Positions 12,901 to 24,589 of a DNA stretch of 64,000 nucleotides are shown one piece after another. The translations under genes and the position numbers were made by a program. How positions within the stretch are numbered: position 1 is the stretch's first letter; each line of letters begins with the position of its first letter. The notes under the pieces are model-generated. The model was not told where the DNA came from. It saw only the letters and a program-made list of their open reading frames with translations, and did no database searches. Source of the stretch: Hyaloscypha bicolor E (lineage: Eukaryota > Ascomycota > Leotiomycetes > Helotiales > Hyaloscyphaceae); assembly GCF_002865645.1 (NCBI RefSeq), contig NW_020194684.1, positions 6,307,565-6,371,564 of the forward strand, in the 5' to 3' direction.

Positions 12901-14624
12901 CCGATAATCGGGCCCGGATCTTCTATGAACTTGATCCCGTAACTCCTCAGAACAAACGAGGTTCCACAAGCTCAACTTCTACGTCAGGGAAGAAAACGAG
13001 TTCGTTGCAGCGTGACTCCCAAGGAAGATTTGCACCAAAGAATTCTTCCTCGGCGTCCAGCTCCATCAAACCTAAAAGCCGCAGAACATCCGCGTCCTCG
13101 AATTCTGGAACGCTGACGTTAAAGAGAGATGCGCACGGCAGATTTGCACCGAAAGATGGGACTCCTGGCAATACAGCCGCCAAGAGACGAGCTTCTATGG
13201 GGTCTTCAGTGGTGGATAAAGCACCACGTCCTCTGCTTAGGGATAAGCATGGAAAATTCGCGCCAAACCCTGGGGCTTCAACTATTACTCCTGCGAAGAG
13301 GCGTGCCTCCATGGGATCTTCGGACAACCCACTAGGTTCTCTTGAGCGAGATTCGAAGGGTAGATTTGCACCGAAGAAAGAGACTCCAATCCCCCCACCA
13401 AAACCTTTGGCCAAGCGAAGATTTCCCGTCTGCGCCGGCCCAGAAGAGACACCGGCCTTCACAAGAGATGAAAACGGCCAATTTGCGCCGAAGCAGACTA
13501 CCGTACAGTCTCCAAAGAGCTCAATGTTGGGAGAAGACTCGGAAAGTCCTTCGCCTGAAGCTATCATGGATGATGATGAGCCACCTAAGGCAAAGTCGGC
13601 ATTAAAGCCAGCTAAGGCAAAGAAAGCGCCTGCCAAATCACCTTACTTCGTCCCTCCGACACCTCCTATCTCTCCAGAGATCACTCGGAAAAGCCAAGGG
13701 CAGAAAGCTAACAAAGCAAGCATGGCCGACGAGCCCAAAACTCCACGAAAGAAGAACGGGAACGTACCAGCCTCCCCAGGATCCGAAAAGAAGCGTCTAC
13801 CAGGAAAAACGATCTCTTGTATTCCGTTCCCACCTCTTTCGGCACCGCACTTTGGACTCATCCAGGAAAAGCTTGCGCACGACCCCTTCCGCCTTCTAAT
13901 CGCTGTCACTTTCCTGATCCGTACGCATGGCAAGCATGCAATTCCCGTTTTCTTCGAACTAATGGAGAAATATCCGACTCCCGAATCTCTGGTCGCAGCA
14001 GACAAAGAAGAGATTGTTCCCATTATCAGACATCTCGGTCTCCAGAATCAGCGAGCCAGCACTTATCAAATGTACGCCAAGATCTGGCTGGAGGATCCTC
14101 CCACGAAGGGAAAGCGATATCTTGTTCGTGGGTATCCGAATCCAGAGGCTGGCCGAGATGTGAAAAAGGGTGAGATCTTGAGCGATGAAGATGAAAGACA
14201 TGCTTGGGAGATTGGACACATGACGCAAGGACCCTACGCCATTGATTCTTGGAGGATTTTCTGTCGAGATAAGCTCAGAAGCGAGGCCGATGGATGGAAT
14301 GGTGAGGGAAGGGGAGAGGGCTTCCAACCCGAATGGATGCGGGTTGTGCCCGAAGATAAGGAGCTGAGAGCGTACTTGAGATGGATGTGGTTAAAGGAGG
14401 GATTTGAGTGGGATCCATTCACGGGCGATAAGGAAGTTGCTCGTCCCGAGCTCATGAGAGCTGCGATGGAGGGGCGAATTGCTTGGGATGATCAGGGAGG
14501 CATGAGGATCCTTGATGAACCTATGAGTGCAAGTCCTTCAAAGTCGGATAGTGATGGGGACAAGTCACAGGTATCGACGCCACGTGTGAGATCTTCTACA
14601 GATTTGGAGGATGAGCTTGCATAA
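9985..14624 (+). CDS. MBD4-like HhH-GPD DNA glycosylase with long repeat-bearing N-terminal region
   Basis: Predicted 1500 residues in three exons: 9985-10296, 10378-12405, 12462-14624. Introns are 81 and 56 bp; the second starts GTCAGC. The C-terminus (about residues 1240-1430) matches the MBD4 thymine/uracil glycosylase fold: HFGLIQEKLAHDPFRLLIA, FLIRTHGKHAIPVFFELMEK, then GPYAIDSWRIFCRDKL, where the Asp of AIDSWRIFC corresponds to the catalytic Asp, and a final WMWLKEGFEWDP. MBD4 removes T or U from G:T and G:U mismatches made by cytosine or 5-methylcytosine deamination. No methyl-CpG-binding domain is recognised. The rest is charged and disordered: an acidic stretch with VIEISSDEEEE (SUMO-interaction-like) at about 155-200, Lys-rich segments, and at about residues 960-1125 five copies of a RDxxGRFAPK motif. 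The size is several times that of vertebrate MBD4. The glycosylase assignment is strong; the role of the long arm is unknown. Confidence 0.9.
13006..13500 (+). repeat. Five protein-level repeats, RDxxG(R/K/Q)FAPK, inside the glycosylase gene
   Basis: Reading the gene frame, the motif occurs five times: LQRDSQGRFAPKN, LKRDAHGRFAPKD, LLRDKHGKFAPNP, LERDSKGRFAPKK and FTRDENGQFAPKQ. Spacing is about 35-45 residues. Two of the linkers also share AKRRASMGSS. DNA identity among copies is modest, so the repeats are old or conserved at protein level. The conserved R-D-x-x-G-x-F-A-P core suggests a short linear binding motif or an AT-hook-like basic contact; that is inference. Confidence 0.85.
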
Positions 14625-14865
14625 AGATGGGTTGTTGGCATTCTGTTCTCGCTATATACCCAGATGCAGATCTGTCTAGCTGCTAAGCAACCTGTCTAAT
14701 TAGCAATCACATTGCACGAGGGCTTCTCAAGTGATGTCTCTTCAAATTGATCAAGATCATTACAAACCCTCTGGCAAGTGCCAATACTATAACTCCCAGT
14801 GACACCGTTGTCCTCCCAAGTATGAAATCCTATCAAGCGTTTCATTACCCATCTCAAATTGCTAT

Positions 14866-15671
14866 TCAACTCTGCTTTTCTGTAAACATGAGAGGTCGAC
14901 GCTCTCCCCACGTAGTCGATGGACAAAACCTCCAAACGCCCTGATATTTCCTCTCGAACCAGTAATGCACAAGAGCTCGAATAGGCCCTGGTACTTCAGG
15001 CCATTCGAAGCCCTCTTCATAGCTGTTGTCAGACGAACCAAAAACAATCGGATACAGTATACTCTGCCAACGGTCAGTAATAGACCCTCGATCTTAGAGG
15101 TCTCGCTCACCTTCTCTCCTTTCCTCATCTCTCCATCGAATTTCAGATACGCTTTCTTCAACGCCGGCCCGTCATATGTTTTCAAGCCCAACAAAGTCCC
15201 GATTTCTTCAGTCAAGTGCTTCGTCAATTTCCCACCAAAGCGATCAATGACCACCTTCAGCTTCATCCCGTCATACTCCTCGACCTTGGTTTCCTTCGCA
15301 TATTTATGGAACGCCTCCAATCCCTCCATGAACGCATGGTGTTGTTCAACATTGACCTCCATTAACCCCTTCACTCCAGTAATTTCTTCGATTTGCGGAA
15401 AGAGGAACGTCTCCTCGCCCGTATGGTGTTCATGAATCCAATCACACCAGAACGTCGCATACAGGAGCAAGTCCTTGACATCCTTTGGTTCTTTGACAAA
15501 GATGCACTGCTGATAAATGGAATTGAGGGCTCGAAGCATCCCATTGTGTGCATTCGCCATTTCGCGCGCAATGAAGACTGCATCATCAAGCTTCTGGAGG
15601 TTCTCACCTCGTCCTGGACTCGAGATGAGGGCGAAGGGCGCATCTGCCCAAGGAGCATTACTTGAACCCAT
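14866..15671 (-). CDS. Hemerythrin-like (HHE) domain protein
   Basis: Predicted 252 residues in two exons, 15111-15671 and 14866-15063 (minus strand), around a 47-bp intron (GTGAGC...TTGGCAG). The conserved His/Glu of an HHE four-helix bundle are visible: AHNGMLRALN, WCDWIHEHHTGEETFLFPQI, EQHHAFMEGL and LTKHLTEEIGTLLGL. After splicing the C-terminus reads HYWFERKYQGVWRFCPSTTW, a typical tail of fungal members; without splicing the frame makes nonsense. An upstream in-frame ATG at 15719 would add 16 residues. HHE proteins bind a di-iron centre and oxygen or nitric oxide; the fungal role is not settled. Confidence 0.87.
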
Positions 15672-16453
15672 TTCGAAGAAATGTATGAAAGTTGAAGAAA
15701 AGAAAAATACTAAGCTCATCCATGGAGCGGGGCTCGCTTTATACCTTGTACGTGGTGTACATCTGCTTTCCTTGGACCCAATGGTACGTAAGAAGTGTCG
15801 GCCGACAGCTATTTAGCAGTATCTGGATGATTCAGCTAAAGCAGGGCTGCAACGTATTCGACGATGATAAATTGGTGTGCACACTGAAATACGAGGCGCT
15901 ACTTGGCGCTACTTGGCGCTTACCTTTTCTTACTGTATCACTGGGCGAAAGTTAATAAGGTTCTGGAGCCCTGCAGGACGCCCAATCGGAGAAGTGTAGA
16001 CCTTCCTTGCGATGGACCGATCCGAACATTTTTGCAGCACCAGCAGGGACCTCCTGCCAAAAAGGGTCCGGTGTGGCTTAGACGGGACCGATTCGTTGAA
16101 CCGAGAGTTTTAGAACAACCTCAACTTTCTGATAAAGATAAAGTGATGTTTCTTCGTGGGAACAATCGCCCCATAAACACGTCCGAGAAGCGTGAGATGG
16201 TTGTTGATTGTTTTTGACCAAACAATGGCTTTGTTTATCGTATGGAGTTTTGATGAAGCACGAGCAAAAACAACGCGCATTATTAAATATTTATTACTGG
16301 AAAGCCGATCCCCTGGAAATCTTGCCCTTATTCTTGTTTGCCTGAGCTTCCGCCGTCTACATATATGTCTCCAAAGTCACACCGATCTGAACTAGATTTG
16401 ATTGCACTTCACACTGATGGTATTCTGTTGTTTTTCGAGAACCTATATTTACA
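15672..16453. other. intergenic, no gene seen
   Basis: 782 bp between the divergent starts of the HHE gene and the small frame at 16454. A 10-bp tandem word (GGCGCTACTT, about 2.7 copies) lies at 15895-15921. Nothing else is recognisable. Confidence 0.4.
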
Positions 16454-16741
16454 ATGTCGAAATCAGAAAGTCGCGACAGTTGGGAAGACGATCGCAAAAC
16501 CATTACAGGCCCCTCTCAAGAGCATGAAGATGGCCACGAAAAGAATGCCAATCTCGAAGTGACTCCTGGTGACATAGGCCCTGACCCTAGACCACCGAAT
16601 CAAGATGGGCAACCGGGTTCACAATGGCCGCTTCCGCCAGTCTATCCAGGGAACAATTCTTACAAAATGCAAAACCTTGTACCGCAGGCCACCGGTACGG
16701 GAACGACTAACGAGCCTGATCGCATAAGTCTGTGCTTTTAG
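16454..16741 (+). pseudogene. Small reading frame cut by transposon insertion
   Basis: A 95-codon frame starting MSKSESRDSWEDD, hydrophilic and rich in Gly, Pro, Asp and Asn, with no known domain. Its last ten codons (after TGTGT, from 16708) lie inside the outer transposon's terminal inverted repeat, so the original protein did not end here. If the element is removed and one TA kept, the frame stays open for 67 more codons on the far side (24007-24209). The product is unknown. The gene may once have been about 150 residues, or the frame may be coincidental. Confidence 0.5.
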
Positions 16742-16976
16742 GGCATTTTGCTAATGATTATTTACTAAAGAGAACTTTAATAATTTCAACTTTTTTTATA
16801 ATTACTTAAAATAAAATTTCTAAATCTAATTTAACTTCTTTTATCTTATATATTCGAGTTTAAAAAAATAGAATTAATAGTTTTTAAATAAATATAAAAT
16901 AAAATTATTAATTTTAGTTTTATAAAACCTAAAAATATTACTAAAAATATAAATTTATATAATTAGATTTATAAAA
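16710..16976 (+). repeat. Left terminal inverted repeat of the TIR element
   Basis: This arm aligns by eye with the reverse complement of 23738-24004 up to the word AGATTTATAAA, after which the arms diverge. The first 30 bases lie inside the interrupted reading frame that starts at 16454. Confidence 0.85.
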
Positions 16977-17298
16977 TAAAACTATTAGCTAAAACTTTTT
17001 AAGAACTATTTAATTTTAGATTTTATAGGCTATAATAAAATATAAAATTTTTTTTTAATATATTTTAATATATTTTTTATTATTTTTATAATTATTCTAG
17101 TTTTAATTTTATTTATTAATAATATATTAAATAATTAAATTAAAATACTAGCTATTAATTTAATTTATTTATTAAAAATATATATTAATTATATTTTAAT
17201 TAAAATAATTATTATTAATATATATTAATTTAAAATATAATTATTTTTTAAAACCTTTAAAAATATTATAATAATATTAGTTTTTATTTTTTTATTAT

Positions 17299-17581
17299 TA
17301 TTAATATAGCTATTTCTTTAGGAATTATATATATAGTTACAGAATACGAGATATAGGATATAGATAATAGGATATAGAATACGAGATATAGTTATATAAC
17401 CTTATATCCTATTAGTAACTCGACTAGTAGACTAGACCCCTTTAGGCTTAATAGATTTAGGAATCATATATTAATACTATAATACTATAATTCTTACTTC
17501 TAAATAATAACTTTACTAACCTTATATAAATAGTACTTTTATAACTATATAATAGTACTATATATTATTAATAAACTAATA
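17299..17581 (+). repeat. 5' LTR of the Copia element
   Basis: 283 bp. It shares its whole length with 23305-23587, including the phrase ATATAGTTATATAACCTTAT and a GTAACTCGACTAGTA block. Differences between the two are nearly all transitions. It begins TATTAATATAGC, presumably TGTTAATATAGC before mutation. Confidence 0.9.
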
Positions 17582-20500
17582 CTAATTAGTTAGTACTTAT
17601 AGATTAGAAAGAATTAAACTATACTTGCCTAAGATTCGGTTACTTAAGGGCAAAGCCATTATTCCAGTTAAAGAGAAAATAACTATTAATCCTATTATCT
17701 ATAATTCGGTTATATAAACAGGAAAGATACTTAATTTTACTAAAGCCTAATTATACTATATTAAAGGGGGGAATATCTATTAGTCCTATTACCTATAATT
17801 CGATTATATAGGCAGAAAGAATACTTGATCTTACTAAATATTAAAACGGTTAGTTATTTAACTATCCTATTTCATTCCTATTTAATTTCTATAAAACCCT
17901 TTTAAAAACTACTTTCTTTTAAACTTCTAGGGCTCTTGAGCTTTAGAACTATTAAGTTCTTCCGGAATCTCGATATTTTACTCTTTAAATTTTATTTCCT
18001 AAATTTCTTATTATAGACGAAATTTTTATCTTAAATATAATACCTATTATAAATCACCTATTTTATAAACCACTCTCTTTTTTATAAACCTATCCTTTTT
18101 ATAAACTACTATACCTCGAACTAGATATAAGCCTATAGAATATATAATAGCAGAATATACTATAATAAATAATTCTTTTATTAGATCTATCTAATCCGAT
18201 TACTTTATAGATAATAATAATTTCAAGAAATTAGTAAGAAAGTAAAGATATAGAATTAATCTAAACTTTACTAAGGTAAATAAGATAATTAAATTTTTGG
18301 ATACCAAGCTATTTTAATATATTTTCTATAAAATAGTTAATAATAACCTTTGGGAGCTATTTAGATATAATTTTAAGGACTTTACCTATTAAAGGAACTT
18401 TAATAAATTCAAACTCCCAGAAATATTATACCTATATAAGATTCTTTAGTATAGTAATATATTTATATAATAGAATAGTAATACTAATACTATTATAAAT
18501 ATCTTATATACTATTATAAAAAAGAATAAATAGTATATATAGTTAAACGAGAATATATTAGTAGCCAGACTAGACCTTATTAAGGAACTAATCCTATTAG
18601 GCTTTATTACTTTTATAAAGAATAAGTACTTAGAACCTATTATCTTTAATATTCCTATACTACTATTACCTCCTTTATTATTCCTTTTACTATTATATCC
18701 TATATCTCTACCAGATTTATATACTAGTATAGAAGCTCCAGAAACAAATAGTATACTTCTACTACTATTACTACTATAATTATATCTAAATAATCCCTAA
18801 TTTCCTTTAACTATAAAACTTATTAGGGAAGTTACTAAGATCTATATTAAAGAATAAAAATATAATAGATCTAATAGTAATTTTAATTATAAATTTACTA
18901 TTTTCCTTAATATCTACTAATATATAAAGCTTCTATAAGAGATACTAATACGAGCTTTTCCTATTATACTAAAGGAACTAGCTTAAGACTATTTCTATAG
19001 TAACTAGCTCTCTTAATATATATATAAAGAGGCTTATATTAATATCTATAGCTTTTTTAAAGGCCCTAAATTCAAATATCAAAATTTAGATAAGTGAAAT
19101 ACTACTATATTAGCTTCTATAATAGCTAAATTTCCGGAAAAGATAATATTTAAAACTATTTAATTACTAATTAACGAATTATATTAATTATAGTATAGTC
19201 TTATATCTAACTTATAAAATACCGAATTCCTCTATAATAACATTATTACCTCTTACTAAGGCTTCCGGATATATAAATATATAATCTCAGACCTTCCTAC
19301 AAATCTCGGCTAGCTTATTAATAAGCTCTAGTTATCTATTACTATATATAAAAGCAAATAATAAGCTAATCCCGAAACCTTCTTTACTAATTAATAATAT
19401 TACTCTTAGAATTCTCTAAGCTATTATTCCTCCGGAAATTATTAATACAGACCTAATTATAATTTCGGAACCTGTAATAATTACTTCAAGTCCTATAATT
19501 ATAATAATTATATCCCGAAATCGTATTTTATATATAAGAAACCCGAATACCGCTTATAGAAATATATATTAGAAAAATAAAAAGCTAAGAAGGCTTAATT
19601 TAGAAATAGAAATATTTATTAGTTTAGATCCCGAAATACCTATAACTTTAATAAATACTTTAGTAATACTTATATATAGTATATTACTAAAGCTAAAGGC
19701 AAAGAAAATAATAAGGATAATAAGAATAAACTAGTAAATAATACTTTTAAGGCTTTATTAGTAAAAACGAATAAAAAAGAAAAATACTACCCAGATTCCT
19801 ATTTTATTTTAGTTAAAAGCTTTTTAGCTACTTTTACTATTCCTATTCTACTAATAATTATAGCTAATATCCTTATAAATAACCTTATTTCTCTTTTCCT
19901 TATATATTAGATAATAGGCAAAAACCATATCTTAGAGCCTATTAAACTCTTAATAGAAAACGCCCAGACTTTTATAGTTAATAGTATATTAAAATATAAT
20001 ACTTACTGCTTTTATAGAATTATAATTAATACTAGAGCTTCCAGATACTTAACTACTAATTCTAACTAATTTCAAGCTCTCTAGTAAACTAATAATAGTA
20101 TTAAACTTAATAAAACTACTAAAAGTCAAATTAATATCTAGTTTAGTATTAGATCTATATCTTCTATTAGATCTATAATAGTAAGTATACTAATTAGGTA
20201 AGTATAATTCTATATTATATCTTTAAAAATTCTATTTTTATTTAGCTTAGCTAATATAGATAAGCTAAGAGTCTACTTTAATAATCTTACTAATTATCTT
20301 ATTATTTTTACTAGAAAATATATACTTATAATATAATATTTCAGATACTCTTTCCTGCTTTGAAATACTATATTATAAGGCTTTATTTTCGAATTCTTTA
20401 TTTATAATTCCTGCTTTTTTATAAAGATTAAATTATAATATCTATATTATTATTTTAGTTATCTATTTATTAGTAAGCTTCAAAATATACTAGAATAAGC

Positions 20501-23304
20501 AGGCTATAATATTAATATAGAAGCCCTTAAGTATCTTATAAAGTACTATAAGTAATATCAGAAATATAGCTAATTATTCGAATAATTTAAATTTAACCTA
20601 AAAGATAATATTAGCTTTAATTATTCTATTATTATTAATATTTTCTATATTTCTAGTAAGTCTATATTCTATATTATTAATAAAAATACTCGATATTAAG
20701 CCAGCTAATAGCTTTAGAATATTAGTATAATATATATTTGGGATATATTTAAGTAATACTAAATTAATAACTATTTAGGCCCTTCTAATTAAATTATAAT
20801 AGATACTAGAAAGTAGTTTACTAGTAAGAAGTTTGCTTAGCTTATAAATATTATAAAAACTAAAGTTAAGATTATTTCTATAAAAGCTTATAACTTTATC
20901 GGAATTATAAAATACTACTATAGCCTAATCTAATATATCTATTTTATTATTATAGCCGAAATTAATAGAATTAATAAGAATACTATATTTCAAATAGCTT
21001 TTAAGGCTATTAATAACTCTATAGGACCTAATAGTATTATCCTAACTCTTTTGGTTTATAATACTTTATCTCGAATAACTAAATATAATATCTTATTACC
21101 TACTATATTATAGTAATTAGTAGTATTTAAAAAAGTAATAATAGAAATTCAGAAGCTTTAAACTAAATATTAAATTATAAATACTTTAAATACCCGAAAT
21201 AGTTCTAGTACTACTAATATCTATAAACTATTTTTAAATTCAAATATTCTTATTTAGTATAAAAGAAATACTAGTTAACCTAGTAATTGGGATAGACTAT
21301 ATAAGCTAGTAGCTATTAATAGAAAGAACTATATACTAGCTCTACTATATAGTAATACTATCTTTCGTTCGACTTCTATAAAGCCCTTTTATATAGGGGA
21401 TATTAAGGTTATTACTAATAGTCCCGAACCTAAACCTGTTTCCGAATCTAATAGTAAGGCTAAAGGTAATACAGGTATAATTCCTTCTATTATTTTACTA
21501 AAATATAATAGAAAATACCCTTATAAGACCTCAGATATTACGGTATTTCTATAGGATAATAAACTATATAAGGATTCCTATTAAGTTAAAGTTACTAATT
21601 TCCTGAAAAAGAATATATTTAAGGTTATTCTTAGATCTCAGATACTAAAAGAAATATATATCTTTAACTCCCGGTTTATTAATAAGATCAAGAATAAAGA
21701 TATAGAAAAAGAACTTAAGAAATCGAAACTAGTTATCCAAGCTTATAATAATAGTAAGAAATATATAGTATTAATATAATTACTTATTATCTAATATATT
21801 AGCTAGAGAATTATCTTTAGTATTACTATTATAATAATAAATACTATAGAATTATATTTATATAATATCTTATAAGCTTATATCTAATTAATAATCTTAC
21901 TTAATTATAATTTCTATATTAACCTATCTTATAAGCTTACTAGAGAGTTAAATCTAAAGTATAATTCTATTCTAAAAGTTATAAAACCATTATATAATAT
22001 ATCGGAAGCTAGGAACTACTAGTTTAAAACTTATTATTTCTATTATATTAATAAGCTTTTTATAGAATAGTCGACTTATAACCCTTATTTCCTCTATAAT
22101 AAGTAACCCTTCGGAATTATTAGCCTTTAAACTAATAATACCTTATTTGTCGGAACTAATAATTTTATAAAGGCAAAATAACTAAAGCTCTATAAGACTA
22201 AGTTCTTGGCTAAGGAATATAAATCCCTTACTTTTAATTATAATCTCAAGTTTAATAGAAGTATTATTTATATAGATACTACTAGAATTATCCTTATATA
22301 GGAATACTAGTATAAAAACCTCCGAACTATTTCTATAAAAAATATTACTACTATAAGTAATAGAAGTACTATTTATTAAAATCTTTCTATTAAAAACTAA
22401 TATATTACCTAATATACTAGAGGAATATATATTATATTAGTCTATTAACTAGAAGCTTTATATAATCTATTAATTACTACTCAAGCTATTAAATCCTCGG
22501 AAACTAATATAAAGGTATTTAATAAGTATATTTAATAGTAAATTAAGAATACCGCCAGAGAACTAAGATTTATAAAGCTAGTAAAAGAGTTCTTATATTT
22601 AATTATTTTTATAGATGCTTTATTTATAAATAATAGAGATCTCTTCTCCTAAATCGGATATATTCTAGTTCTAGTAAATAGAACTAGATATACTAATATT
22701 ATCTACTAGTTCTCTACTAAATATAAGAGAATTACTAGAAGTATTTTAGCTTTAGAACTTTATAATATAGCTTATGGTTTTAATATAGGTACTTTAGTTA
22801 AATCTATAATTAATAAAATACTTAAAATGGAATTACTACTAGTTATTTATACGAATTCAAAGTTATTATATAAATACCTTATTAAATTAGGTACTACTCG
22901 AGAGAAATACCTAATAATCAATATAATATACCTCTACCAGGTATATAAATAACGAGAGATTATAGAAGTCAAGTAAATTAAGGGAGAATCGAATCCTACT
23001 AACTCTATAATAAAATCAAAGCCATTAAATGCCTTTAAGTACCTTATTAATACGAATATTATATAATTAAATATAAAGAAATAGATTAAATACAAATAGA
23101 ATAGAAAAATAGATATATAAGATAGGAAAATATTATAGAAAGAGAAGTTATATATAAAAGGCCACGGCCCTTAGTATATAACTAAAACCTTAGAAGTAAT
23201 ATAAATATATAAAGTATTTGGGAAATCTAGTACTAGGCCGAATTAGGGAATTTATATATAATTAGAAAAAGATACTATTTTTTGCATTTTTAGAAAGTTT
23301 CTAG

Positions 23305-23587
23305 TATTAATATAGCTATTTCTTTAGGAGTTATATATATAGTTACAGGATACGGGATACAGGATATAGGTAATAAGATATAGAATACGGGATATAGTTA
23401 TATAACCTTATATTTTATTAGTAACTCGACTAGTAAACTAGACTCCTTTAGGCTTAGTAGATTTAGAAATTATATATTAATACTATAATATTATAATCCT
23501 TACTTCTAAATAATAACTTTACTAATCTTATATAAATAGTACTTCTATAACTATATAATAGTACTATATATTACTAGTAAACCGATA
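23305..23587 (+). repeat. 3' LTR of the Copia element
   Basis: 283 bp, the direct-repeat partner of 17299-17581, followed at once by the ATTAT target duplication. It keeps slightly more C and G than the 5' copy (for example GATACGGGATACAGGATATA), so the two copies were mutated unequally. Confidence 0.9.
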
Positions 23588-23737
23588 ATTATAAATAATA
23601 AAAGTTTTTACTAAATAAATTTAAATTTTATTTATTTTAATTATATATTATTAATATAATATTAATTTATTTTTAATATAAAATAAATATTATATATAAT
23701 TATAAATAATTATTTTAAAATATATAACTCTTTTTTA

Positions 23738-24004
23738 TTTATAAATCTAATTATATAAATTTATATTTTTAGTAATATTTCTAAGCCTTATAAAATTAAA
23801 ATTAATAATTTTATTTTATATTTATTTAAGAATTACTAATTCTATTTTCTTTAAACTTAAATATATAAGATAAAAGAAATTAAATCAGATTTAGAAATCT
23901 TATTCTAAATAATTATAAAAAAAGTTGGAATTATTAAAGTTCTCTTTAGTAAATAATTATTAGCGAAATGCCCTAAGAGTATAGGCTTATGCGATCAGGC
24001 TCGT
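23738..24004 (-). repeat. Right terminal inverted repeat of the TIR element
   Basis: Inverted partner of 16710-16976. It ends in GCGATCAGGCTCGT followed by the TA duplication and then GGGGTGCGG, where base composition returns abruptly to normal. Confidence 0.85.
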
Positions 24005-24589
24005 TAGGGGTGCGGCATGGAATAATCAATTGAAATGCAGAGCTTCCCAAGACGGCTTCCCCGTTTCTGGGGTCATCTTCACGATGTATTTATCGTGTCC
24101 GCCGATCAGGAAACATGGATTGTGTAAAAGGTTTCCCAGTCTTCAAATTCTGTTGCAGTATCCTGTCATCTTTCGACGTCTTGTTGTCCACGCCACTGTA
24201 CAAGTGTAGTAAGTACAATATTATCTGACTCTCAGCCCATCTTCCTTCCTCATCCTCCTCATTATCCCCATGTAAGTTTTAAATCTCGGGTTGCTCTTCG
24301 GGAGCCGGTAGGCATCTCCATCAATACATCGAGACAAGGAAATGTCATTGTAAATCAGGCATAGGCAGGCACGATTTCAGCTGTGGTTCATCCCGACGAT
24401 CGTCTAGTGGAGTTTCAAGCGCACTTTCCCCTTCTTGTGGCTTAATCGCTTTAAGTGCGGTGGGTTACTCACTGCGAGGTTATGACAGTCATAAGTATTA
24501 CTGACCTTGGCAGATCTCAAAATGCACTCCTACTCACAACAGTGACTTTCTGGGCCATTAGTGCTCTCTCCAAAACATCCCACCTCTCT
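24005..24589. other. right flank of the transposon; possible 3' remainder of the interrupted frame
   Basis: Normal-composition DNA between the transposon and the end of the zinc-finger gene. In the frame that continues from 16454 across one TA, codons are open from 24007 to a TAG at 24207-24209. The translated stretch has no domain I know. The rest of the interval shows nothing. It includes the 3' flank of the minus-strand gene that ends at 24590. Confidence 0.4.

Larger units (their letters stand above)
17299..23587 (+). mobile_element. RIP-degraded Ty1/Copia LTR retrotransposon
   Basis: 6289 bp, bounded by two 283-bp LTRs and flanked by a 5-bp duplication ATTAT (17294-17298 and 23588-23592). 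Coding sense is on the + strand and littered with stops, but domains remain readable. An integrase-like stretch lies near 20880-21060 (fragments such as FKAINNSIGP). An RNase H-like stretch lies near 22600-23060 (IGYILVLVNRTRYTNI, TRSILALELYN, LLYKYLIKLGTTREK, EVKxIKGESNPTDS). The order integrase before RNase H is the Copia order. C-to-T and G-to-A change is so heavy that the LTR ends read TA...TA instead of TG...CA. It is not functional. It lies nested in the TIR element. Confidence 0.9.
16710..24004. mobile_element. Non-autonomous TIR element with TA target duplication, hosting a Copia insertion
   Basis: Both ends carry the same sequence in inverted orientation: left ACGAGCCTGATCGCATAAG, right its reverse complement, followed by near-identical sequence for about 267 bp (16710-16976 and 23738-24004). 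The element is flanked by TA at 16708-16709 and 24005-24006, the target duplication typical of Tc1/mariner-superfamily elements. Without the nested retroelement it would be about 1.0 kb. The interior has no recognisable transposase, and base composition is extremely AT-rich. Differences between the two arms are mostly C/T and G/A, as RIP would leave. It most likely moved with a transposase supplied in trans. Confidence 0.85.

Noticed and set aside
12947..13636. 229-codon minus-strand frame opposite the RDxxGRFAPK repeats
   Set aside because: It is an antisense shadow; its apparent FGANLP repeats are the complement of the repeat array in the true gene.
16741..24000. CRISPR-like or satellite interpretation of the AT-rich island
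   Set aside because: There is no regular repeat-spacer unit; long TIRs, LTRs and retroelement domains explain it.
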